From Bathynomus jamesi (lineage: Eukaryota; Arthropoda; Malacostraca; Isopoda; Cirolanidae), in contig JAJOZX010003306.1 in assembly GCA_023014485.1 (NCBI GenBank), positions 204,001 through 268,000 of the forward strand: DNA of 64,000 bases, read 5' to 3'. The first letter of the stretch is position 1. Every line of letters begins with the position of its first letter. The position numbers were made by a program, and so were the translations under genes. This document shows, piece by piece, positions 20,449 through 29,953 of this stretch. Below the pieces are notes generated by a model. It saw only the letters and a list, made by a program, of their open reading frames with translations. It ran no database searches and had not been told where the DNA came from.

Positions 20449-21546
20449 TTACCAAAGGTTTAGCAACCTGCCCTTTTTGTTTAAATCCATTCTGAAGGAA
20501 TTCAGAGCAACGGGATCGAGTTGAAACAGACCTTTACTCATGTTAAAGTTATTTGTAAGTTGAATTATAGCAGACTCAAGAATATTTCTATTAACAATGT
20601 TGCTAGAGTGAAACAAAACTGATGCATTATTCCAATCAATACAATGGGATAACTCAGACAAATGGACAAAAGGGCACTGGACAACTGTCCCGTTCTAACA
20701 GAATATTGATGCTGTTTTACACGCGTTTGTAAATCCTTTCCCGTCTGACCTATGCAAAAGGAATCACATTGCTTACACCAATTTTATAGATAATGCCTAA
20801 ATTATTGGTAGGGCTATTTTTACTCTGATGTTTTTCACAATATTGTTATATGAAAAAACTACACTGATATCCAAAAGTTTAAGTACATTAGCAATGCCTA
20901 AAAGCCCGGGAAAAATGGAAGTACTAAAATATTCTTTGACAAGGTGCGAGTGTTATTATTCACACGATAGAAGGTTCGTTTAGCCTTATTAAGACAAGAT
21001 TCCATGAACGCAGATGGGTAACACAGCTCACTTCCAATACCGTTGATATTTTCCAATTCGGCATCAATGTATTCCGGACTGGCAATCCTAAGAGCGCGGA
21101 GAAACATTGAGGAAAAATGGCCTTCTTAATAGGGGTGTCATGTCCAGAGTAAAAGTGTACGTAGGACAAATGTTTGTTTTTTTCCGATGGATACTAAACT
21201 TAAAACCTGGGCTATCCCTATGTACACGCACATCCAAAAACGGGATTGAGTTGTCTTGTTCCACTTCTAAAGTAAACTTAATGGAAGGGACTTGGTCATT
21301 TAACTGAAGGAGGAAGTCATCCACGTCACGATTCATGGGCCAGATACACAAAATATCGTCGACGTACCGCAACCATGGATGCCAACCCCAGGATTCTCGG
21401 AATGTAAGTAATTTCAAAAACTCCATATAAATATTGGAGAGAATGGGCGACAAAGGGTTGCACATGGCCATCCCAAAAACTTGTTGATAATGCTCGCCAT
21501 TGAAAGTGAATTTACAATCCTTGATATAAAGCTTAATAAGTTCCAA
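20449..21546 (-). pseudogene. Penelope-like reverse transcriptase and GIY-YIG endonuclease
   Basis: The minus-strand frame from 21546 has FGMAMCNPLSPILSNIYMEF and WLRYVDDILCIW, the PLE reverse-transcriptase core with the YVDD catalytic box intact. It continues with IKFTLEVEQDNSIPFLDV, the usual next motif. Two shifted frames follow (21169-20898). Then CDSFCIGQTGKDLQTRVKQH near 20700-20780 and SELSHCIDWNNASVLFHSS, ILESAIIQLTNNFN at 20449-20661 give the GIY-YIG endonuclease. PLE RT is related to telomerase and the endonuclease nicks target DNA. The N-terminal part is absent and at least three frameshifts break the gene. Confidence 0.85.
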
Positions 21547-21778
21547 AACAGTGTATAGGTATATATATGTATATGTATTTTTATATATGTATGTATATGT
21601 ATATATATTTGGTTATGCGAGTGTACATGTGTAGTTGTATTATTTGTAATTTTCCAATTTATATTTATTTTTATTCTTTATTCTTTTGTGACCAACGGAT
21701 CTTTCAGACATTAATTATAAAACCGTTGGTAATTTGTCCCTTATGCATATATATATATATATATATATATTCCTTATA

Positions 21779-22586
21779 CAGGGTGTCCCAGAATTAACTA
21801 TCTGTTTCAATGAAATCGGACAAATTTTTTAGAAACACACTTTTATTTATGTTTATCATGTTTAATATGTGTTAAAAATGTATAAATTTCTAAATTTGTT
21901 CATAATTTTATTTTCATAATTTTTTCATAGTTTTTTCATAGTTTTATTTTTAGAATGGCAAAGAGACTCTCCAAAAGTTAACGTGTGGCTTGGAATGACC
22001 AAATCCAAAATTTATGGCCCATTCTTCTTTGCGGAGGCACTGTAACAGTTTACTCGTCTACCTTGATATGCTTCAGCAGTTTCTCGAACCACAGCTTCTT
22101 GATGATGGCATTCTTGATAATGTTGTGTTTCAACAAGATGGAGCACCATGTCATTATGCTCTAATTGTTCGAGAATACCTCAACAGACGCCTTCCGAATC
22201 GGTGGATTGGACGTGGAGGACCTCGACCTTGGCCTCCGCGTTCTCCGGATTTGACACCCCTGGATTTCTTTGCATGGGGTTTCATAAAAACAAAGGTTTA
22301 TCGCCAAAAGATCAATAGTTTAGCTGAACTTAAAGAAAGCATCCAGTTGGCAGTGCGGGAAATAACACCTGAAATGCTTCAAAATGTGTTTCGCAGCGCT
22401 GGGATAGATTTGAATTTGCAGAGATACAGACGGTGCACATGTTGAAACTTCTCAATAAGTTTTGACTTATGATTTATAAATCTATTTGTTTTTGTATCAT
22501 AATTTAGTAATAAACACAAAATTATCTCAGTTTTTATTAAATTTGTCCGATTTCATTGAAATAGATAGTTAATTCTGGACACCCTG
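21779..22586 (+). mobile_element. Mariner-like element, internally deleted (TA TSD)
   Basis: The left end CAGGGTGTCCCAGAATTAAC is mirrored at 22567-22586, and TA flanks both ends (21777-21778, 22587-22588). The shared inverted block includes TGAAATCGGACAAATTT. The C-terminal half of a transposase remains (22014-22445). It inserted into the right arm of the PLE inverted repeat and is absent from the left arm, so it is younger than the PLE. Confidence 0.92.
22014..22445 (+). pseudogene. Mariner-like transposase, C-terminal half
   Basis: The frame has LDMLQQFLEPQLLDDG, VVFQQDGAPCHYALI (second catalytic Asp) and PNRWIGRGGPRPWPPRSPDL with the third Asp in SPDLTPLDFFAWG. I count 36 residues between the two Asp residues. 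The DNA-binding N-terminus and first Asp are deleted; the first 15 or so codons of the annotated frame are out of the original frame. The third residue is Asp, not Glu, by alignment with SPDL. Confidence 0.85.
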
Positions 22587-23196
22587 TATACTGGGTTTAT
22601 ATTCGTATATATACCTTATATATGTCGTATATATTTTATAGGGATTTATATATCATCTAGGCATCATTTGTTTTCCAATTTATATTTACTTGTACTTTTT
22701 TATTCGTTTGTGACCATAGTATGTATGATTCAGGCAATAACTAAAAAACCTTTGGTAATTTTTTTTTTTTTTTTTTTTTTTTATATATATATAAATTTTC
22801 TGTGCCTCTCTTACAATTTATTTTTCAATTTATTTTTTTTGGTTTATTTCTTTATTTCTTTGTGACATATATATCAATTTTGGCATCATCTATTAAATTG
22901 ATTGTAAAATTTTCCTTTTGAGCTTGAATTTGTAGACTCCACTTATAATTTTTATAATTTTTGGTTTTTATCTGTTGGTTTATTTCTTTATGGTTATTTC
23001 GGCTGTGACGTATATATCACTAGGCATTATTTTGTAATTTTTTCCAATTTATATTTATATTTATTTTTATTTCTTTATTCTTTTGTGACCTGTTTACCAT
23101 TTGAATTTATGTTGAATTTCGGGCAAAGTGCTATAAGTGTCATTTTTCCATACAAATGTGTTTGCTCCTCCTCCCACAATTTTTTTTTTCTATACT

Positions 23197-23233
<37 letters not shown>

Positions 23234-23278
23234 TATTTCTGTAACCTATATATTGTCTTGAACTCTTCTTTCACTCCA

Positions 23279-23318
23279 GTGTTCCTGAGGATGTCATTAG
23301 ACGAAAGCGCTTGAGCAC
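23279..23318 (+). ncRNA. Hammerhead-like motif, right PLE arm
   Basis: This is the inverted duplicate of 19278-19317: GTGTTC, CTGAGGA, T, GTC-ATTA-GAC, GAAA, GCGC, TT, GAGCAC. Stem I pairs GTGTTC with GAGCAC over six pairs including one G-U. The extra base before stem II may weaken activity. Confidence 0.5.
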
Positions 23319-23355
23319 CACTTTGTGTTTCTTTTCCCTTCGTGGTTTTATTCAT

Positions 23356-23381
<26 letters not shown>

Positions 23382-23386
<5 letters not shown>

Positions 23387-24679
23387 CATACTTCATAAGC
23401 ACAGCGTTTAGTATACCTGAAAGGGCCCAGATTTCAGCTGTTATATGCAACTACATTCATGATTGAGAAATGTGTTGTCGGACGGCCATAGGAAGAGAAT
23501 TGAAAATAAATTATCATATCGGTTCGCCACCCCAAATATGATCTTTGCGGCTCCAAGGTTGGGAAGCTCCGTTCTCGACTAAACACTCTAAATCTCAAAC
23601 GTGTTCAGTCACTATGAAATTAAACAGTTCAAAGTTGATCTGAGTTTTAAAAATAAATTAGTGTAATTGAATGTAATTAGTTTTTATCCATTAAAAGTCA
23701 AATTTCTTATCATAACAGCAAGTGATACTAACTACACTATTATGTATACAATTACCTGTCATTGAGTTATCATTGCTTTCGATAGCTGTGATGACAAAAA
23801 GCAAAAAACCACCACAAAAATCACTTGAAACGAAATTGTAAAATTGTAACGTTGCATTTTAAAGCTTTAAATAACTATCATTAAAAGTTTATTATTTATA
23901 ATTAGAGGAAACACTTTACAATTAAGGACACAAATGGCAAACTTAAATGAAAACTTCACAATTTTTTTCTTTTATGAAGTGAAGCAAATCAAATATAAAC
24001 TCGCAAGTTAGAAGAGCCTTTTCTCTCTTTATATTGCCTTTATATCCCCCTCAAACCCCATCCCTTGTTTCCGGACTCGAATTCTCCTCTGATATGCTTG
24101 AGAGCAGATGAACCTACAGTATAATCAGTTAAGAGGAAAGTCAAGGATAAAACCTTTGCCCTTGACCAGAAAAATGGGAAGCTAAGCATTTCAGATCACG
24201 TATTTACTTTTGGTTTTGGTTCTTTTAAACCTTTAAAATGACGCAGAGATTTGATGTTTCAAACCTGCACGAATAATATTATAAATGTATGTACTTGATT
24301 ATCCTTAAAAGGAGAAAACATTTGTTGCGAATGAATTTTGGAGATATTTATGACTGAATCTTCGGTAAACGTCAATTAATAAATGTAATCTTTACATATT
24401 TAATTTATAAATAAATTTGTGCCTCATTTACTGTATTTGGTAAAACATATATTACGGCTTAGTTCTTAAACTGTAAACAGAATTGACTGTAAAAGACACA
24501 AAGGTAAAGGAGTAATCTTTTGTTCAATAGTAGTAAAATTAAGATGACTACTAAAAAAAATACACTGTAATTTCTTATCCTTTATACCCTTCTTCAGATT
24601 AAATAGGAGGCCAAACTAAGATAATTGTCAAGTACAAACTTGAATTCATCTTGCTGTAAAATCGAGGGGGTAATCATCG

Positions 24680-24722
<43 letters not shown>

Positions 24723-25135
24723 ATTGCTTCGTTTCGAGCTTTTGTTTGTTGAATGCGTCATTCAAATTCTTTAATTTTATTTGAAACAAATTATAAAATA
24801 TTGTATGAGATTGAATCTGTTATCATTTTCAAATGAAATGCGTGTCCAACGTTTATTTTTTCATTCATAATAGTTTAAAGCACAAATTGATGTCACAATA
24901 AATCATTAGATAGGAAAATGTTTGAGAAAATTAAAGTTAAAATTTCGCTTGCTTTCATTATTTTGTTTTCGCTTTTAAAAACAGTTATGATAATTTTCCT
25001 GTATGCTTGCAAGTGATACTAATAAATATAACTCGTATATCTATTCGTATAATGGAAACTTGCAAGTGTTTTCTCAGAATACAAGTAATGCATATTTCAG
25101 AACATATGAAAATGTATGAAGTGTTATGAACTTAC
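23382..25135. other. Unannotated; one (TG)n microsatellite
   Basis: There is no recognisable gene, TIR or coding remnant in this AT-rich stretch. A (TG)n array of about 40 bases lies at 24681-24719. Confidence 0.5.
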
Positions 25136-25280
25136 GTGAAAAACGTTCCATCTCTCCCAAACTGTTTCACCAGAAAAATATTTAGTCCGTGGGCCAGAAG
25201 GGTTGATCGGTACCGCTCGGGGAACCAAACGTCCCTCATACCAATGATGAAGAATGCTAGGTAGATGATAAAAATGCTTG
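25136..25280 (-). CDS. Candidate host-gene exon with a membrane segment
   Basis: On the minus strand an acceptor-like TTTTGAAATGTCTAG precedes a 145-base open stretch ending in TTTTTCAC before GTAAGTTC (donor-like). The translation has a hydrophobic run SIFIIYLAFFIIGM, then RDVWFPERYRST and LVKQFGRDGTFF, resembling the start of a membrane-anchored protein. I recognise no family. No mobile-element relationship is apparent, so it is a reasonable candidate for a real exon, but the evidence is one open frame plus two splice-like borders. Confidence 0.4.
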
Positions 25281-25830
25281 CTAGACATTTCAAAAGAGTA
25301 GTTTTATTGTTTTAGCAGCATTTTAAGTTTGCGCCGAATATTGAAATATTGGGCGCCTGTCGTTGTTGAAGATTTACACTAAAACGCTACCAGATACAAA
25401 TGTTCAGCAAACATATTTGGAAATTACAGGTTATAAGCTTTCAAAAAGCATTGTTTCATCTGGTTCGCCTTAGTGGTACCGATTGGCCAAAATCTGGGGT
25501 CTGGCTCACGGAATATTTGGTTTGTGTTTCATTAAAGGAGCAGTTTATATGTCAATACAGTTCTATGAAAGTAGTGTGTGTGTGTGTGTGTGTGTTTTAA
25601 CGGCACAAATCTATACTTTAAAAAGGGAGACCTGTCCGTACGTCCGTTCGTCCTTCTGTGTTCCGGATTGGTTGAAAGATAGTGACATCATAGACACGTC
25701 ATAAAATTGGCGGAGCTCTGTCGTGCACTTTTCACTCTATGCATTTACGAATCAGCAAACAAAATGATATATTTTTTTTAATTAGACAAAACTTTCCTTA
25801 AAAAAAAATACATATATATATATATATATA
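25281..25830. other. Unannotated spacer with (TG)n and (TA)n
   Basis: No gene is visible. A (TG)n run lies at about 25575-25596 and a (TA)n run at about 25811-25830 directly before the next element. Confidence 0.5.
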
Positions 25831-27016
25831 AAGGGTGGGCCGTAAGTTTCCATACATAGGAAAAATAAACATTTTTTTATGGACAACCATTTTTATTTAT
25901 ATAATATGCTCTACATGGTTGCCATTGTTTTGAAAACACATTTCAATACGTGTTCCCCACTGTTGATGAACACGCATTAGCACAGTTTTCGTTATGCTTG
26001 TAATGGCGTTGGTGATACGTTCCTTTAGATGATTTATGTCTCGTATCTTTTCCTGATACACCATGGCCTTCAAGTGCCCCCAAAGATAGAAATCAAGGGG
26101 GGTGAGATCTGGGGATCTGGGAGGCCACTCCACAGGACCACGCCGACCAATCCAAGCATCCGGAAACTGCTGATCCAAATACCGACGCATGTGAAGACCA
26201 TAATGAGGTGGAGCTCCATCTTGCTGGAAGTAAACTGGGAAGTTACCTTCCTCGTTTAGCAGGGATGGGAAAATCTCTTCTTGCAACATGTTAAGATACC
26301 TTTCGGCATTAAGATTTCCACTGACAAAAATTGGTCCAATAATTCTGTCACCCCATATCCCTGCCCACACCATCACTTTACCGGCACCTTGCATCTTCGT
26401 CGGACTCAGCCAGTTAGGGTTAGCATTACTCCAATAACGTATGTTTTGCCGATTAACCTCTCCATTGACGTAAAAATTTGCTTCATCAGTAAACAAGATC
26501 TTAGTTGAAAAGTTTGCATCCTCGTTCACTTTGGTTAATGCCCATTCACAGAATTCCATCCGTCTATCCGGGTCGTCTTCACTCAAATGCTGTGCCATAT
26601 GCAATTTGTATGGATGCCATTTGTTTGCTTTCAAAATGCGCCTGATACTCGATCTGCTGACACCACTTTCTGCAGACAACCGTCGTGTACTTTTTCTGGG
26701 ACTCCGTGTAAGCGCTGTAAGTATCGTAGCTGTTGTGTCTTCATCGGTGGCTGTACGTCTTGGACCACTTCGCGGTTGATCTGCAACATTTCCAGTTTTC
26801 TGAAACTTGTTAATAAGTTTTGCCACAGTGTCGTGTGTGATGTTCGTTCCATGTTGTCTGTTAAAGTTCATTGCAACCATGCGACTGCTTCCCGACCCAG
26901 CCATCAGTATGATTTCAATTCGTTGCTCTTTCGTCAAACGCATATTCTTAGGGTATCTGAAACATAAAAACAAACGTTTAATTTTTCCTATGTATGGAAA
27001 CTTACGGCCCACCCTG
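25831..27016 (-). mobile_element. Full-length mariner-like element (TA flanked)
   Basis: The inverted ends AGGGTGGGCCGTAAGTTTCC (left, from 25832) and its mirror at the right share more than 30 bases up to CATAGGAAAAAT. TA lies outside both ends, although these sit in (TA)n arrays. The right end reads CCCTG, so the left terminal C has become A. It holds one intact transposase gene. Total length is 1186 bp, normal for the group. Confidence 0.92.
25897..26943 (-). CDS. Mariner-like transposase, intact (348 aa)
   Basis: A cut-and-paste transposase that would act on the element's own inverted ends. I chose the ATG at 26943 (MRLTKEQRIEI), because the longer upstream frame only reads the terminal repeat and the TA array. 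The N-terminal half has paired helix-turn-helix regions (MVAMNFNRQHGTNITHDTVA; GVSRSSIRRILKANKWHPYK). The catalytic core has ILFTDEANFYVNG (first Asp), YFQQDGAPPHYGLHM (second) and EWPPRSPDLTPLDFYLWG (third). I count 36 residues between the second and third Asp. No stop or frameshift interrupts the frame, which suggests recent activity. Confidence 0.9.
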   Translation of the reverse strand: MRLTKEQRIEIILMAGSGSSRMVAMNFNRQHGTNITHDTVAKLINKFQKTGNVADQPRSGPRRTATDEDTTATILTALTRSPRKSTRRLSAESGVSRSSIRRILKANKWHPYKLHMAQHLSEDDPDRRMEFCEWALTKVNEDANFSTKILFTDEANFYVNGEVNRQNIRYWSNANPNWLSPTKMQGAGKVMVWAGIWGDRIIGPIFVSGNLNAERYLNMLQEEIFPSLLNEEGNFPVYFQQDGAPPHYGLHMRRYLDQQFPDAWIGRRGPVEWPPRSPDLTPLDFYLWGHLKAMVYQEKIRDINHLKERITNAITSITKTVLMRVHQQWGTRIEMCFQNNGNHVEHII

Positions 27017-27048
<32 letters not shown>

Positions 27049-28391
27049 CCGGGTGGCCCAAAAAAACTATTACCCAACTTTTGAAAAAATATTGTGGCTC
27101 ACCCTCTATATTGATCTTACTGCTGAGGCCGTATGTTGTACCTATACTTTTACTCTTTCAAACGCTAGCTTTGAATCTAGATTCAACGCCCCATGAGTAG
27201 AGGTACAGGCTCACAACTAGAGGGAGGTATCAGAATATGGTGCTCAATTGAAAGGCGGTCAAAGTCAGCAACTTATACTTTCAGAAGACAGTCAGTTTCT
27301 CCATAAATAATTAATTTTCATAATTTTTACACAAAATAATTAATTTATTTCCTTTTTCATTTCAGACCATTATTCTGCTATAGTTAATGAACAAGTTATA
27401 ACATAATGAAATACTCTTTGGAAGTTGAAGAATTGATATTGAACCTGCGTAGGGAGAAACACTGGGGGTGCAAAACGAATGAAGAAAGAGTTTCCAAATA
27501 AACGATGGACGATACCTGGACTTCAATATCTCATAAAGAAAATCGTTACCACAGGGTCGACCAAACGAAAAGAAGGCAGTGGTAGGCCAAACACATCACG
27601 TACTGAGGAAAATATTGACATGGTTTCATCCATGAAGAAGAACGGCCCAACACCCACATGTCCGTTAGAGAAATTTCAAAAACTACTGGTATTTCTCGCT
27701 CTAGTGTTCGTCGTATAGTAAAAGATGATCTGGGTCTTAAGTGTTTTAAAATAGTCGAAGTTCATAAGCTCTCTACATCAAATAAGCAAGGAAGAGTTGA
27801 AAAATGTCGTGCTCTGTTAGATAGATTCCCAGACAGAGAAGTGTCGAAAATATGGTTCAGCGACGAGAAGACCTTTACGGTTGCTTCAACAATAAACACA
27901 CTAAATGACTGAGTTTATAGAAGACAGGACAAAAAATCTATCAATCTAGATCGACTTTGCAGGGAACGTCCGCATTTTTCTCAAAAAGTCATGGTTTCCA
28001 TCTTTATTTCAAAGTTAGGGAAGTCAAAGATTGTTTTTGTTGATAAAAATGCCAAAATCACTGCTGCTTATTACCAAGAAAAAATCTTTGATGCCGTACT
28101 GACGTCGATAAGGGAGAAGTCAAGGTTGCAAGTGTGCATTGATAATGGACGAGGGCACATTCCGCATAATCTTGGACTCAATTAGAAAACTGTATAGAAA
28201 AAAAAGTTTTTCAACCCGTGTCTGTATAACAACGAATTATAAAATAATGGTTACACTTAGCAAAAACCCAACTTCACCACGAGATAGACTATGAAATTCT
28301 ATACAGGACACATATATTGATTGTACAAATAACATTTGATAAAGGTAAAATTATATTGTTCAAAATCAGGGTAATAGTTTTTTGGCCCACC

Positions 28392-28394
<3 letters not shown>
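27049..28394 (+). mobile_element. Tc1/mariner-like element, degenerate (TA flanked)
   Basis: The left end CCGGGTGGCCCAAAAAAACT and the mirror of the right end, CAGGGTGGGCCAAAAAACTA, continue together through TTACCC. TA flanks both ends. A broken transposase lies inside in plus orientation. It sits head to tail with the element ending at 27016, separated only by a (TA)n array. Confidence 0.88.
27479..28185 (+). pseudogene. Tc1/mariner-like transposase, broken
   Basis: Three plus-strand frames give parts of one protein. At 27479: GLQYLIKKIVTTGSTKRKEG and RPNTSRTEENID. At 27658: VREISKTTGISRSSVRRIV (helix-turn-helix) and KIWFSDEKTFTV (first catalytic Asp). At 27991: MVSIFISKLGKSKIVFVD and LQVCIDNGRGHIPHN, the place of the second Asp. 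The last third with the third acidic residue is missing, and stops separate the frames. This is a different lineage from the DD36D-type elements, judging by the first-Asp motif SDEKTF. Confidence 0.82.

Positions 28395-28470
<76 letters not shown>
28395..28470. repeat. (TA)n(GA)n microsatellite
   Basis: About 30 bases of TA pass directly into about 44 bases of GA at the right edge of the Tc1/mariner-like element. Similar TA-GA compound arrays occur at 34928-34970 and 45503-45595. Confidence 0.95.
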
Positions 28471-28471
<1 letters not shown>

Positions 28472-28936
28472 CAAACTCGCATAACCCTAACATAAGTTCG
28501 ATAAAATTTTTGATTTCCTTTCTATTTTATTTTTGCTGAATAATTGGTGAATTATTTCTTTTTAAATTACTTCATCAATTTTTTTAGATTTCTCTTAATA
28601 AAGTAATCTTGTTAAATTCTGCAATGTTCATTTTCTGTGTACATTCTCTTTCGTTGTAAAAGATGAAGTCATGTCAGCCAGACTCTGTACTTCGTTAGCC
28701 AGACTCTGTACTGAACGAACGCATTCCTGAGCTCTCTGATATTGCATCTACTTTTGTATATTGCTGAGAATTTTGCTTTTGGATAGTTTTGAATTTTATA
28801 TACTTGCGTTTAAATTCACGTTGTTATAGTTAAGTAATTGAATATTAGTGGTTTTTAGCGATTTAGAAGTTTTCATAGCGTGCCGGCTTAATTTAACTTA
28901 TACATGTGACGGTTTAAACTAATTTTTAACTCCGCG
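28471..28936. other. Unannotated; possible 5' UTR of CR1-type LINE
   Basis: No gene is recognisable. A short direct repeat of AGCCAGACTCTGTACT occurs twice at 28676-28710. The part next to 28937 may be the 5' untranslated region of the LINE that follows. Confidence 0.4.
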
Positions 28937-29953
28937 ATGCCGTCGCAGAAAGCGTCGTGTGTTAGGTGTAGGGTAAACCGGTGGTATTCGGAATTTAAGG
29001 ATTACCGATAGATCAGTTTGTTTCTTTTGCGAGTTCATGGAGGAATTAGTTGACATAAAACGCAGTGTAGGTGAGGTAGCGGAAAGACTTGCAACGCTTG
29101 ATGAGGGCAGGGGTAGGGCTACGGTTGACGGATGCCGAACCAATACTAACGTTGAAGACGTTAGTAATTTGAAGGGTGAGGTGCGTAACCTAGTTTCTAG
29201 TTTAGGTAGCTTATCGGGAAGGTTGGATAGAGTTGAGAACGGAGTTAAGGTTGTTCCGAGAGTAGTAGATAGCGAGGGATATAGAGAGGTTAAGGGTGGA
29301 GCTAGGCCGCGTACGTTAGGTGATAGGAATCCCCCCCCCTATCGAGGTTTCGAACCCTTTCGTCCATTTGGAAAGGGACGTGAATGAGGGGGAAACTATT
29401 TTAATTGGGGACTCTTTAGTGCGCCACATGGACAAAGAGTTCGTTGAACGGCATCCAACCAAGAGGAGGAGGGTCTGTCTCCCAGGGGCCAGGGTTGACA
29501 GAGTTAGAGACGAAGTGGATAGGATTGACGTTGCCTCCCGTCACTCAATGTTGGTGACGATGGTAGTTAGGAGGCAACGACTCGTATAGGCCCGATACGA
29601 GAGTGCCTGACCTTTTGGAGAGATATAGGGGGTTAATTAGGTCCCTGAAGGCGAGGTCAGATAGGTCTTTAGTTCTAGGTATTACCCCTAGGCACGGGTT
29701 GGGTCTTAGGATTACGTCAAAAACAATATTTTTGAATAATAAATTAGAAGAGATTTGTGCTAAGGAAAATGTACCCTTCGTAAAGCTGTGGTCCGAATTC
29801 AGTGATCCTAGCCTTTTTATGAAAGATGGGGTGCATTTTAATGAAATAGGTAATGCTAGGCTAGGTAGGTTAATAGACGAAAACGTGCGAAAGCTGTATA
29901 GGTCGAAGCCTTCTTTAAACGTTGTGGGTCCGGGGAACGCGGGCCCGACATGA
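28937..29953 (+). pseudogene. CR1-type LINE ORF1 with zinc-finger and esterase-like domains
   Basis: It starts at an ATG with SQKASCVRCRV, and after a one-base shift reads SVCFFCEF, giving two Cys-x2-Cys pairs like the zinc finger of CR1 ORF1. A coiled-coil-like stretch follows (VGEVAERLATLDE; LVSSLGSLSGRLDRVENG). After a C-tract at 29331-29339, where the frame shifts, comes ETILIGDSLVRHMDKEF, the GDS motif of SGNH esterases. After another shift comes SLFMKDGVHFNEIGNARL with the Asp-x2-His catalytic pair. The esterase domain is known in some CR1 elements. Three frameshifts make it non-functional, unless the C-tract is a sequencing error. It overlaps ORF2 as ATGA at 29950. Confidence 0.8.

Larger units (their letters stand above)
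19198..23381 (-). mobile_element. Penelope-like element with large inverted flanking repeats
   Basis: A minus-strand PLE reverse transcriptase/endonuclease (20449-21546) is flanked by inverted copies of one long sequence. The left arm (about 19233-19985) and right arm (about 21596-23360) share, in mirror order, the hammerhead-like block, TTGCCCGAAATTCAACATAA, the poly(A/T) run next to ACCAAAGGTTTTTTAG, and the ATACATAT-rich block. The right arm also contains an extra segment and a mariner-like insertion (21779-22586). PLEs often carry such terminal repeats (pLTRs) in direct or inverted form. TA arrays lie at both outer edges. Confidence 0.82.
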
